Position numbers and translations under genes: made by a program. From NCBI RefSeq assembly GCF_000424545.1, contig NZ_AUKC01000005.1, positions 62,001-126,000 on the forward strand: DNA of 64,000 nt, in the 5' to 3' direction. Under the pieces are notes generated by a model. It was not told the DNA's origin and searched no databases. It saw only the letters and a list, made by a program, of their open reading frames with translations. Shown here piece after piece: positions 53,902-62,424 of this stretch. The stretch is from Butyrivibrio sp. NC3005. GTDB lineage: Bacteria > Bacillota > Clostridia > Lachnospirales > Lachnospiraceae. The stretch's first letter is position 1. Every line of letters begins with the position of its first letter.

Positions 53902-55497
53902 TTAATTTGCAAGGCGAATCTTGGCAATATCCTGAGCATATAACGGATAGAACTGATATCCAGTAAATTTCTTGTTCAAAACAACAAAAGAAGGGAGATC
54001 CTGAATATAAACGCTTGCTGCCTGCTGCGCCAAAATCTTTTCACATTCCTTATAGGCACTTGTCTGCTTATCGTCATCAACTGTTGCAAGTGCTTCTTTA
54101 AACTTCTTATCAAAATCATCATTTTTAAAGTTTATAAAGTTACCACTAGAATCTGACTGATAACGGGCAAGAAGTGATGATGCATTAAGTGTAGAAGCAT
54201 CAATACCAACTACAGTTGACTCAAATTTTCTTCCATTATAAACATTCTCTAGCCACGTATTCCATTCTACCTGCTGAATCTTGGCTGTTACACCAATTTC
54301 TTTAAGTTCTTCAGCAATTACTTCTGCAGTATCAACATGTTGCGTATAATTGGATGGAACTGTAATTGTGAAACTGAATCCATTTGGATATCCAGCTTCC
54401 TTAAGAAGTTTCTTAGCTTTATCTGTATCCTTTTTATATACATCATTAAGCTCTTCCATGAAATACTTCTTAAATGCCGGGAACATAGCACTTCCCACTT
54501 CATATCCTTCTCCGTCTGATACAAAGCTCATAATCTCAGAAGGATCAACTGCATAGCAAAGAGCCTGACGAACTTTAACATCATTAAAAGGCTTAGACTC
54601 ATTATTCAGATAAAGCGCTTGAACTAGGTTCATACTACCCTTGTAAGTTTCAAAATTTTCTTTTGAAAGCTGCGCTTCCTGCGTACTAGTAACACGAGCA
54701 AACATATCTATTGAACCACCTTCAAGATCCATTACAACAGAATCTGGATTAGATTCAATTTTGAAAACAACATGCCCAATATGAGCTGCGTTATCTGCAT
54801 CCCAATAATCATCAAATTTCTCTAATACAACATTCTCCTGTGGTGAACGAGATACATATTTATATGGTCCAGTTCCAACAGGCATGCTATCAGCAAGCTT
54901 ATAATCCTTTGGCATGATAGCAACTGTCATATATGTAATAAATTCAGAATTAGCTTCGTTTAATTCAATCTTAACAGTCTTATCATCCGCTTTTTCAATT
55001 GATTTTACATTCTCAAATATAGATGCTCCAGTTTCTTTATAACGATTAAGAGAAAATACGACATCGTCAGCTGTTACTACAGCATCATTGTGAAACTTTA
55101 CTCCATCACGAATTGTAAATGTATATGTTTTGCCATCTTCTGATACTTTATATTCACTTGCAACTGCTGGATTTATATTTCCCTCACTGTCTGGCTTTAC
55201 AAGACCTTCATAAACGTTAAACAATACTTCCCTAGTACCTGCAGCCTTGACAATATGAGGATCTAATCCGTCAAGATCCTGAGGTATACCAACCGTAAGT
55301 GTAGCATTTTTTTCTTCGTCTGTTCTAGCCTTGCTGTCTTTACTAGCATCAGCTTTAGAATCAGCACCATTTGCTTCTGCACCGGTTGTTTGTTCTGATG
55401 TAGAAGAAGGATTCGCTGTCTTGTCGCCTGAACATCCACTCAGTGCAATAGCCAATGTTGAAAGCACAGTAAGAATAGCAATATTTTTCTTTCTCAT
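53902..55497 (-). CDS. Peptide ABC transporter substrate-binding lipoprotein (DppA/OppA type)
   Basis: 531-aa lipoprotein. The signal peptide ends at the lipobox LSGC (Cys near 22), followed by a Ser/Thr/Ala/Asp-rich linker (about 24-65) and an SBP family 5 domain. Family phrases are GIPQDLDGLDPHIVKAAGTREVLFNVYEGLV and YTFTIRDGVKFHNDAVVTADDVVFSLNRY. It would capture peptides or a similar solute. A strong promoter lies upstream and a hairpin follows. Confidence 0.93.
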   Translation of the reverse strand: MRKKNIAILTVLSTLAIALSGCSGDKTANPSSTSEQTTGAEANGADSKADASKDSKARTDEEKNATLTVGIPQDLDGLDPHIVKAAGTREVLFNVYEGLVKPDSEGNINPAVASEYKVSEDGKTYTFTIRDGVKFHNDAVVTADDVVFSLNRYKETGASIFENVKSIEKADDKTVKIELNEANSEFITYMTVAIMPKDYKLADSMPVGTGPYKYVSRSPQENVVLEKFDDYWDADNAAHIGHVVFKIESNPDSVVMDLEGGSIDMFARVTSTQEAQLSKENFETYKGSMNLVQALYLNNESKPFNDVKVRQALCYAVDPSEIMSFVSDGEGYEVGSAMFPAFKKYFMEELNDVYKKDTDKAKKLLKEAGYPNGFSFTITVPSNYTQHVDTAEVIAEELKEIGVTAKIQQVEWNTWLENVYNGRKFESTVVGIDASTLNASSLLARYQSDSSGNFINFKNDDFDKKFKEALATVDDDKQTSAYKECEKILAQQAASVYIQDLPSFVVLNKKFTGYQFYPLYAQDIAKIRLAN

Positions 55498-55548
55498 GTT
55501 TTCACTCCTCTTCAGCGCATAAGCGCAAATTTTTTTCGTAACAAGAGG

Positions 55549-55589
55549 ATATTACGCTTTTGTTAAAAGATTGTCAAGACAAATCTTGA
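55549..55589 (-). promoter_or_regulatory. Promoter and palindrome upstream of the peptide transporter operon
   Basis: On the minus strand, TTGACA (55572-55577), 17 nt and TAATAT (55549-55554) are near-consensus. The -35 box overlaps the palindrome TCAAGA-4 nt-TCTTGA (55574-55589), a candidate operator for an unknown regulator. Confidence 0.75.
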
Positions 55590-55601
55590 CTCATATATTT
55601 T

Positions 55602-56057
55602 TTATTTATTATTAATTACATTCTTTAATTCATCCATAAATGTGTTAACATCTTTGAATTCACGATATACAGACGCAAATCTAACATATGCAACAGGATC
55701 AAGATCTTTTATCTTATCCATTACCATTTCTCCAATTGTCATACTATAGATTTCTTTCTTTTCAAGATTATATATTTCGCTCTCTACTTCATCTACAAGC
55801 TTTGTAATCTGCTCTGCACTAACAGGTCTTTTATGGCACGCTCTAAGAACTCCGGCCTCAATTTTTGATCTATCGAAAGATTCACGATTATTATCTTTCT
55901 TAATTACTATAAGAGGTATTGTCTCGACCTTTTCATATGTAGTAAATCTTTTACCGCATGAATCACATACCCTTCTCCTTCGGATAGATGTATTATCATC
56001 AGCTGGGCGGGAATCGATTACTCTTGAATTATCCAAACCACAAAAAGGGCATTTCAT
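55602..56057 (-). CDS. nrdR: NrdR, ribonucleotide reductase repressor
   Basis: 151-aa transcriptional repressor of nrd genes. The N-terminal zinc ribbon (MKCPFCG ... VCDSCGKRFTTYE, four Cys) is followed by an ATP-cone domain (about 48-138) that senses dATP/ATP. The start at 56057 has GAAAGGAG upstream; the frame is open 7 codons earlier, but family members start MKCP. It lies downstream of ftsZ on the same strand with a 236-nt spacer. Confidence 0.95.
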   Translation of the reverse strand: MKCPFCGLDNSRVIDSRPADDNTSIRRRRVCDSCGKRFTTYEKVETIPLIVIKKDNNRESFDRSKIEAGVLRACHKRPVSAEQITKLVDEVESEIYNLEKKEIYSMTIGEMVMDKIKDLDPVAYVRFASVYREFKDVNTFMDELKNVINNK

Positions 56058-56123
56058 AACTGCTAAAACTCCTTTCAAATGAACAGTAAGTTACATCTGA
56101 CATAAAAAATATTATAAATAACT

Positions 56124-56287
56124 AATCGAGTAGAAAATATATGCCACAAACTACCCGCCATAAGTTATATATATAAGTTATAACTTATAATTAGTAATAA
56201 CCTATATATAGAATAATTCGCTGCAATATATGCTCCTACTCGATTCTTATATTCGTTACTGTTTACTTTTCCTAAACAGTAACGAAT
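56124..56287 (-). other. Inverted-repeat region between ftsZ and nrdR
   Basis: A perfect 15-bp stem with 7-nt loop (56251-56265 with 56273-56287) lies just after the ftsZ stop, without a T-run on the minus strand. Beyond it, AATCGAGTAG (56124-56133) and CTACTCGATT (56236-56245) bracket a very AT-rich stretch with TATA palindromes. It may be the ftsZ 3' end and the nrdR leader; no NrdR box is certain. Confidence 0.5.
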
Positions 56288-56293
56288 TTCCAA

Positions 56294-57535
56294 TTATTTT
56301 CTAAGAAAATCCGGAATTTTTAATGTTTTAGGTTCAACTTTAGAGCCCACATTTCCATTTAAAAACGATGTTCTTTGCTGATTATCATTTGTAGTTGTCT
56401 CAGGTTGTATCTGCTGCATTCCATTTGGCTGCGGAGATACAAAAGGCTTTGGTTGAGGAACTGCACTTGTAGTAGGACGACCAAATACCTGCTGTGCCTG
56501 TGGTCTAGGCTGTGCATTTGTCTGAATAGGCCTATTTACAGGCTGTGCTACAGTTGCCATATGTGGTGCTGCCATGCTATTACTATTATCCTCAATACCG
56601 GTAGCAATAACTGTAACTTTACAGCTGTCTGCCTGAGTTTCATCATAAACAGAACCGAAAATGATATTAGCTCTGTCTCCTGCCATCTCCTGAACATAGC
56701 TTGCAGCTTCAGAAGCATCTGTAAGTGCAATATCACCGGATACATTGATAATAACATCAGACGCACCAGCAATTGTTGTATCAAGAAGAGGACTTTCTAC
56801 AGCCTGCTTAACAGCATCAGAAGCTTTATGGTCGCCTGTTCCAGCACCGATACCAATATGTGCGATTCCTTTATCCTTCATTGCAGTCTGAACATCAGCA
56901 AAATCCAGGTTAATAAGACCAGGCACATTAATAAGATCAGTAATACCTCTAACTGCCTGCTGAAGAACTTCATCAGCCTTCTTAAGTGCATCAGGCATAG
57001 ATGTACGACGATCAACTATCTGTAACAATTTATCATTTGGAATAACGATAAGAGTATCTACACTACTCTTAAGATTCTCAATTCCCATCAATGCATTCTG
57101 CATTCTAGCACGCGACTCAAAACTAAAAGGCTTTGTAACAATTCCAACTGTCAAAATGCCTTTTTCTTTTGCACAGCGTGCAACTACAGGCGCTGCACCT
57201 GTTCCGGTTCCGCCACCCATTCCGCAGGTAACGAATACCATGTCTGCGCCTTCAATAGATGCAGAAATATCTTCTACGCTCTCTTCTGCTGCTTTCTCAC
57301 CAACTTCAGGCTTAGCTCCAGCGCCAAGACCTTTAGTGAGCTTCTCACCAATCTGAAGAAGTTTTGGTGCTCTGCACAACTGCAAAGCCTGCTTATCGGT
57401 ATTCATTCCGATAAACTCAACTCCTGTAATACTTTCAGCTACCATTCTATTTACAGCGTTATTGCCTGCTCCACCGACTCCCACAACGATAATCTTGCAA
57501 GCAGACTCAGCCTCATTTGACTTGATTTCCAGCAA
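56294..57535 (-). CDS. ftsZ: FtsZ, cell division GTPase
   Basis: 413-aa tubulin homologue forming the Z-ring. The N-terminal GTP site is [14 protein letters not shown], the tubulin signature [13 protein letters not shown] lies near residue 107, and the T7 loop [11 protein letters not shown] near 205. A Pro/Gln-rich linker (about 320-395) precedes the conserved C-terminal peptide [11 protein letters not shown], which binds FtsA/SepF. The likely start is TTG at 57535 (MLEIKSNE), with GGAGGAG 6-7 nt upstream; earlier in-frame codons overlap that site. Confidence 0.95.
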   Translation of the reverse strand: MLEIKSNEAESACKIIVVGVGGAGNNAVNRMVAESITGVEFIGMNTDKQALQLCRAPKLLQIGEKLTKGLGAGAKPEVGEKAAEESVEDISASIEGADMVFVTCGMGGGTGTGAAPVVARCAKEKGILTVGIVTKPFSFESRARMQNALMGIENLKSSVDTLIVIPNDKLLQIVDRRTSMPDALKKADEVLQQAVRGITDLINVPGLINLDFADVQTAMKDKGIAHIGIGAGTGDHKASDAVKQAVESPLLDTTIAGASDVIINVSGDIALTDASEAASYVQEMAGDRANIIFGSVYDETQADSCKVTVIATGIEDNSNSMAAPHMATVAQPVNRPIQTNAQPRPQAQQVFGRPTTSAVPQPKPFVSPQPNGMQQIQPETTTNDNQQRTSFLNGNVGSKVEPKTLKIPDFLRK

Positions 57536-57613
57536 AACGGCTCCTCCTTCACGAGTAATCACTCTTTTCCTTAATATATGATACGATTTTTTTGACGATT
57601 TAGCAATACAAAA

Positions 57614-58711
57614 CTAATATGTTTCCTCAAACCTGATTGTTTCCTTATTTTCGTCATAATCCTCTAGATGCAGCGTGCCTTTTTTGCCACTCAATCTCTT
57701 AAGAATATACTCTAATTGTGTCACTTTTTCGTCAATATTTTCTTCTGTTCCAATAGCAACTTTAACATTTTTAAAAAACAAATAAACGTTATAATTTTTA
57801 TCGAAATAAATTTTGTCAGCACTAAGTTTGTGTTTGGTCAAAAGCTGTGTAATATCCAATACTTCATCGAACACTTTTGCTCGTTCAACCGGTAATGCTT
57901 CATACATGACAACACTGTCAAATTTAAGTCCCATGACCAGTGGCACACTTTTAAGCTGTTCAACAGAAGAATCTACAACTATTCCTTCACGGTCAAAATA
58001 CATATATCGATCCATGTAGAAAATGCACCCTGCCAAAGCCTTTTCATAAACGTTAATACGTACGGTATTTGCAGATTCAATATTGACTGTAATTTTCTGA
58101 ATAAACGGAATATTCTCAATATCCTTGTCCATATATTTCAAGGATAGATAAAGTGAATTATGTGAAAAACTCCCTTTCATTACAATATCAGAAATTTCTT
58201 TATCTGAATAGTAGGAATTTCCATCTACATATACATTTGTCACTCTATATTTCATTCTGATAAATAAAACTATGCTTACAAATATCAGAAAAACAGCAAG
58301 TATTGTAAATCCCAGTACCACAAGACTTTTATGCAAGTGCATAAATTTCTTAAGAGAAAAAGGTTCTCTTTTCTTTCTTACTTTCTTTCTTACTTTCTTT
58401 TTAGTCCTTATTATTTTTCCATTCTTAGTTATATATCTACCTACACTATCCGGGCTCCCTCGGACACTTTTAAAATATTTATTTTTTGCCAAAAGCTTTT
58501 CTTTTATTGTTCTTTTTATTCTTTTAAAAAGAATAGAATAAGCATTAGTATCTTTTTCCGGCAATGGTCCAAAACGTTCTTCTAAAGTCTTTCCTTTTTT
58601 AGGGAACGATTCGACTTTCACTGTTTTTTTGGACGAGACTTTCTTTTTTGTTTTCCTTGTCCCAATTGGCTTTTTCTTGACGTTATGCCGCTTTTTAACT
58701 GCCCTATTCAT
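57614..58711 (-). CDS. ftsQ: FtsQ/DivIB, cell division protein
   Basis: 365-aa single-pass division protein. A long, very basic cytoplasmic region (1-125, with a repeated KKVRKK unit near 100) precedes one membrane helix (about 128-152), then a POTRA domain (about 155-225: VTNVYVDGNSYYSDKEISDIV) and the FtsQ beta domain. The ATG at 58711 is preceded by AAGGTGAT; a GTG at 58720 overlaps the end of ftsW and that site. It follows ftsW directly, without murG between them. Confidence 0.88.
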   Translation of the reverse strand: MNRAVKKRHNVKKKPIGTRKTKKKVSSKKTVKVESFPKKGKTLEERFGPLPEKDTNAYSILFKRIKRTIKEKLLAKNKYFKSVRGSPDSVGRYITKNGKIIRTKKKVRKKVRKKREPFSLKKFMHLHKSLVVLGFTILAVFLIFVSIVLFIRMKYRVTNVYVDGNSYYSDKEISDIVMKGSFSHNSLYLSLKYMDKDIENIPFIQKITVNIESANTVRINVYEKALAGCIFYMDRYMYFDREGIVVDSSVEQLKSVPLVMGLKFDSVVMYEALPVERAKVFDEVLDITQLLTKHKLSADKIYFDKNYNVYLFFKNVKVAIGTEENIDEKVTQLEYILKRLSGKKGTLHLEDYDENKETIRFEETY

Positions 58712-58716
58712 TTCTA

Positions 58717-59892
58717 TCACCTTCTATCATCATAGACTGGTGTAAATCTTGCAACATTGGATGCAATCCCAAGTTCAGCTAACTGAATAGCTATAGCTGA
58801 GCCACCATAACTGATAAACGGAAGTGTGATTCCAGTATTCGGAATCGTATTTGTGACAACAGCAAGATTCAGCATAACCTGAATCGATATATGTGCCATT
58901 ACTCCAATTACAAGAAGTGCTCCAAACATATCAGGTGCACTATCAGCAATTTTTTTTAATCTCCAGATAAGTATCATGAACATTATAAGCACTACTGCTG
59001 CTCCAAAGAATCCAAGTTCCTCGCAGATAATTGCAAAAATCATATCGTTTTGTGCTTCCGGAAGGGGACCTAACTTCTGAACGCTCTCACCTAGCCCCTT
59101 TCCAAACAAGCCTCCTGAACCAATTGCATATAGACTTTGTAATATCTGCTGACCTTTTGTGCTTGCATATGCTTGTGGATCAAGCCATGCCAAAATTCTT
59201 AACATTCGGAAATCCAAATTTCCGTTTATGTTTGCCTTTGCATACACTACCAGACCAACAGCCATGACAACCACAATAACAACGAGAGCAATAAATGGAA
59301 ATTTCTTTTCACAGGCAATAAAAAGCATGACATACGCAATTCCTGCGATAATAATAGCAGTACTAAGGTTTCTAGTTACTTTATAAACCAAAAAAACTGG
59401 GATCAAAACCAAAACACTCGTGAGCATAAGACCATTTCTGGTAGAAATCTTTTTACCAATCTTACTGATAAAACCTGCCAAAAAAACTATCATTCCAAAT
59501 TTAGTAAGCTCAGAAGGCTGAACAGAAAGACCGAAAATTCTAATCCATCTGGTAGCACCATTAGCCGAATACGCCAAACTTGTTTTAACCAAAAACAGAA
59601 CTGCATTTGAAGCAACATACGATAATAAAATGAACTTTTTATATAAGATATGATAATCTTTGGTAAATGTCAAAATAAAGAACAACACAAGTCCAAACGC
59701 CATGGATATAACTTGTTTTTTAAAATAATAATATGGATTATGAAAAGTTATTGTAGCTTCATAATTACTGGTAGAAAGAAGCATGACAAGACCAAATGCA
59801 AGCAAAAAACAAACTATTGTCAATAGCTCAAAATCAAAATAATATCTTTTCTTAAATCTAGCTTTTACTCTTTGCTTTGCATCCATTGCCAT
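58717..59892 (-). CDS. ftsW: FtsW, septal peptidoglycan polymerase (SEDS family)
   Basis: 391-aa SEDS glycosyltransferase with about ten membrane helices, polymerising lipid II at the septum with a class B PBP. Characteristic phrases are ARWIRIFGLSVQPSELTKFGMIVFLA, the catalytic-Asp loop region near AQNDMIFAIICEELGFFGA, and GITLPFISYGGSAIAIQLAELGI. The large family and position between murD and ftsQ favour FtsW over RodA or SpoVE. Confidence 0.92.
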   Translation of the reverse strand: MAMDAKQRVKARFKKRYYFDFELLTIVCFLLAFGLVMLLSTSNYEATITFHNPYYYFKKQVISMAFGLVLFFILTFTKDYHILYKKFILLSYVASNAVLFLVKTSLAYSANGATRWIRIFGLSVQPSELTKFGMIVFLAGFISKIGKKISTRNGLMLTSVLVLIPVFLVYKVTRNLSTAIIIAGIAYVMLFIACEKKFPFIALVVIVVVMAVGLVVYAKANINGNLDFRMLRILAWLDPQAYASTKGQQILQSLYAIGSGGLFGKGLGESVQKLGPLPEAQNDMIFAIICEELGFFGAAVVLIMFMILIWRLKKIADSAPDMFGALLVIGVMAHISIQVMLNLAVVTNTIPNTGITLPFISYGGSAIAIQLAELGIASNVARFTPVYDDRR

Positions 59893-59929
59893 ACTTCCAC
59901 CTACTTTCCATACTTGTCAGGTTAAATAA

Positions 59930-61291
59930 TTATAAGGAGGCTACATACTCCTTGAAAATCTTTCCTCTAACCTCATAACTAGGGAACATATCCCAGCTTG
60001 CGCAGGCTGGAGAAAGAAGAACCGCTTCTCCCTCCTGTGCATTTGAAGAGCAGTATCTAAGAGCCCCTTCAAAAGTTTCTTCGTGATGAATATTATTAAA
60101 ACCATGTTTTCTTGCACATTCATCAATTTTTTGTGCGGTTGCACCTATTAAAACGAGTTCCTTTACTTTTCCATCAAAAGCTTCAATCCACTCGTCATAT
60201 TCGTTTCCTTTGTCATATCCTCCGCCAATAAGGTAAGTTGGCTTACTCATAGCTTTAATTCCCTGTATAGCAGCGTCTGGATTTGTTCCCTTTGAATCAT
60301 TATAGTAGTCTACACCATTCTTTGTTCCAGAGAACTCTATTCTATGTTCTACAGCTTTGAACTTTCTTACTACACGAAGAATTGTAGAAAGAGTAACACC
60401 CATTGCAAGTGACATCGCAATAGCCGCCATAACATTTTCAACATTACAGGTACCTACAAGATTCATGTCATGAATGTTCATAACAGGCATCTTCTCGCCA
60501 TTTATTGCATAAACAATCACATCTCCATCAACATAAAAACCATTTTCAAGCTTTTCTTTTGATGAAAAGAAAACAACCTTTGCAGGACATCTTGATGCAA
60601 ACTGTCTCGTATACTCATTATCATAATTGAGCACACATGTATCATCTTTTGTCTGATTACTTGTAACATTAAATTTGCATCTTGCATACTCTTGCATTGT
60701 ATGATGACGATTAAGATGGTCAGGTGTTACATTAAGTACAGCAGATACTTTTGCATGAAAATTCTCGACAGCTTCCATCTGGAATGAACTTACTTCTGCA
60801 ACAGAAACGCTTTTATCAGTCATCTTCATAGCTTCAAGAGCATAAGACTTTCCAATATTACCAACGACATAGACTTCTTCATAGAAAGCTTTCATTATCT
60901 CACCTACAAGCGTCGTTGTAGTTGTCTTTCCATTTGTACCTGTAATAGCTATAAGACTACCTTTTGCAAAATTATAAGCAAGTTCTATCTCACTCCAAAT
61001 CGGAAGAGACTTTTCTTTTAATCTCATTATAGTCGGAGAATCAAGCGGAACTGCAGGACTTGGTACTACAAGCACAAGTTCCTTTATAAGTTCATCACTC
61101 AAAGCTCCAATAACAATAATAGCTTTATCTCTGTCTGCTTCATCAAGTTTATTTCTAACATCATCTTCTTTAACTTTTATGTTTTCATCAAGAAGAACCG
61201 GAATTGCTCCATTTTGGCAAAGTAAATGAGCTGATCCTATACCTGATACACCTGTTCCAATAACAAGAACCTTTTTTCCTACTAAATCCAT
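59930..61291 (-). CDS. murD: MurD, UDP-N-acetylmuramoylalanine-D-glutamate ligase
   Basis: 453-aa Mur ligase adding D-Glu to UDP-MurNAc-L-Ala. The N-terminal Rossmann-like domain has VLVIGTGVSGIGSAHLL, the ATP loop is ITGTNGKTTTTTLVG (about 115), and the central domain has VLNVTPDHLNRHHTMQEYARCK. The C-terminal domain contains NDSKGTNPDAAIQGIKA. The ATG at 61291 follows TTGGAGGATC. It abuts mraY. Confidence 0.95.
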   Translation of the reverse strand: MDLVGKKVLVIGTGVSGIGSAHLLCQNGAIPVLLDENIKVKEDDVRNKLDEADRDKAIIVIGALSDELIKELVLVVPSPAVPLDSPTIMRLKEKSLPIWSEIELAYNFAKGSLIAITGTNGKTTTTTLVGEIMKAFYEEVYVVGNIGKSYALEAMKMTDKSVSVAEVSSFQMEAVENFHAKVSAVLNVTPDHLNRHHTMQEYARCKFNVTSNQTKDDTCVLNYDNEYTRQFASRCPAKVVFFSSKEKLENGFYVDGDVIVYAINGEKMPVMNIHDMNLVGTCNVENVMAAIAMSLAMGVTLSTILRVVRKFKAVEHRIEFSGTKNGVDYYNDSKGTNPDAAIQGIKAMSKPTYLIGGGYDKGNEYDEWIEAFDGKVKELVLIGATAQKIDECARKHGFNNIHHEETFEGALRYCSSNAQEGEAVLLSPACASWDMFPSYEVRGKIFKEYVASL

Positions 61292-61303
61292 CTGATCCTC
61301 CAA

Positions 61304-62269
61304 TTACAAAAGAGCCCAAGCACCAATAAGACAGCCAATAATTGTCACTGTAGTAAACGCATTAACAACCTTAGTCTCAGACCATCCACCTTTTTCATAA
61401 TGATGATGAATCGGTGCCATTCTAAAAATCCTCTTACCATGAGTAAGTTTAAAGTATCCAACCTGTAAAACAACAGATATTACTTCTACAGCATAAATAA
61501 TACCAATAATAGGAATCCACAACTGTATTCCCATCACAAGACTTGCAGCTGTAACAAATCCGCCAATAGCAAGTGAGCCACCATCACCCATGTACACCTT
61601 TCCCGGATAAACATTATAGAACAAATATCCCAAAAGTCCGCCAAACATAGCTGCACAAACAAGAGAAATGTTTCCATTAAGATAAAATGATGCAAATACA
61701 AAAAACGCTGCTACTACTGCTGTAACACTTCCGCAAAGACCATCAACACCATCAGTAAAATTGGTTCCATTGGTTGTAGCCAGCGCCACAATGAACAAAA
61801 ACGGTATATTAAAAATTCCCAAATCAAAAACAATACCTGTAAATGGTACTTTCATTGCAAAAGAAAGGTCAGTAAATTTAGTAAAATAAACAGTAAAAAT
61901 AACCATTATCACAAACTGGAATAATAATTTCTGCCAAACTCTAAGACCCAGGTTCCTCTTCATTACAACCTTGATATAATCATCAGTTACTCCAACAAGG
62001 TAAAATCCCAATGTAAGAATAAGTACAAGTAGAATAGACCTATTCTTAAAAGCGGAAGGAATTGACACTATGAACATAGGAAGCAAAAAGATAATTCCGC
62101 CCATAAGCGGTGTTCCAGCTTTCTTCTTATGCGATTCAAGCCCTTCTTCTCTTTCTGAATCTTTAATTCCAAGTCTCTTAAGCCATGGAATAATAATTTT
62201 TCCGGCAGCCAGAGCCAAAATCCAGCTGAGTAATACAGGAATTATTACCTGCGAAACTACGTTTTCCAT
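61304..62269 (-). CDS. mraY: MraY, phospho-MurNAc-pentapeptide translocase
   Basis: 321-aa membrane enzyme making lipid I from UDP-MurNAc-pentapeptide and undecaprenyl phosphate. It has about ten helices. Catalytic motifs are GVTDDYIKV (two Asp), TNFTDGVDGLCGS (NxxxxDGxDGL), GDGGSLAIGG and APIHHHYEKGGW. Length is normal. It is preceded by the PBP gene, with a hairpin-bearing spacer. Confidence 0.96.
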   Translation of the reverse strand: MENVVSQVIIPVLLSWILALAAGKIIIPWLKRLGIKDSEREEGLESHKKKAGTPLMGGIIFLLPMFIVSIPSAFKNRSILLVLILTLGFYLVGVTDDYIKVVMKRNLGLRVWQKLLFQFVIMVIFTVYFTKFTDLSFAMKVPFTGIVFDLGIFNIPFLFIVALATTNGTNFTDGVDGLCGSVTAVVAAFFVFASFYLNGNISLVCAAMFGGLLGYLFYNVYPGKVYMGDGGSLAIGGFVTAASLVMGIQLWIPIIGIIYAVEVISVVLQVGYFKLTHGKRIFRMAPIHHHYEKGGWSETKVVNAFTTVTIIGCLIGAWALL

Positions 62270-62301
62270 TTCAAACCTCTTTTATTACATGTGTATTTTT
62301 A

Positions 62302-62342
62302 TTATTGGCAAAATACATATAAGGTGCGCATTTTGCCAATAA
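62302..62342 (-). other. Hairpin between the PBP gene and mraY
   Basis: A perfect 13-bp stem TTATTGGCAAAAT / ATTTTGCCAATAA (62302-62314, 62330-62342) with a 15-nt loop. No T-run follows on the minus strand, so it may attenuate or process the transcript rather than end it. Confidence 0.55.
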
Positions 62343-62424
62343 GAATTAACCCTACGCTCCATATTATGATTTTATTTGAATAAAGTCAAAGCCTTTTCAT
62401 AAAAACTTTTATCATAGTAGTCAT

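Noticed and set aside
56375-57025. 216-codon open frame on the plus strand
   Set aside because: Antisense to ftsZ, Cys-rich with no plausible domain; a shadow of the ftsZ frame.
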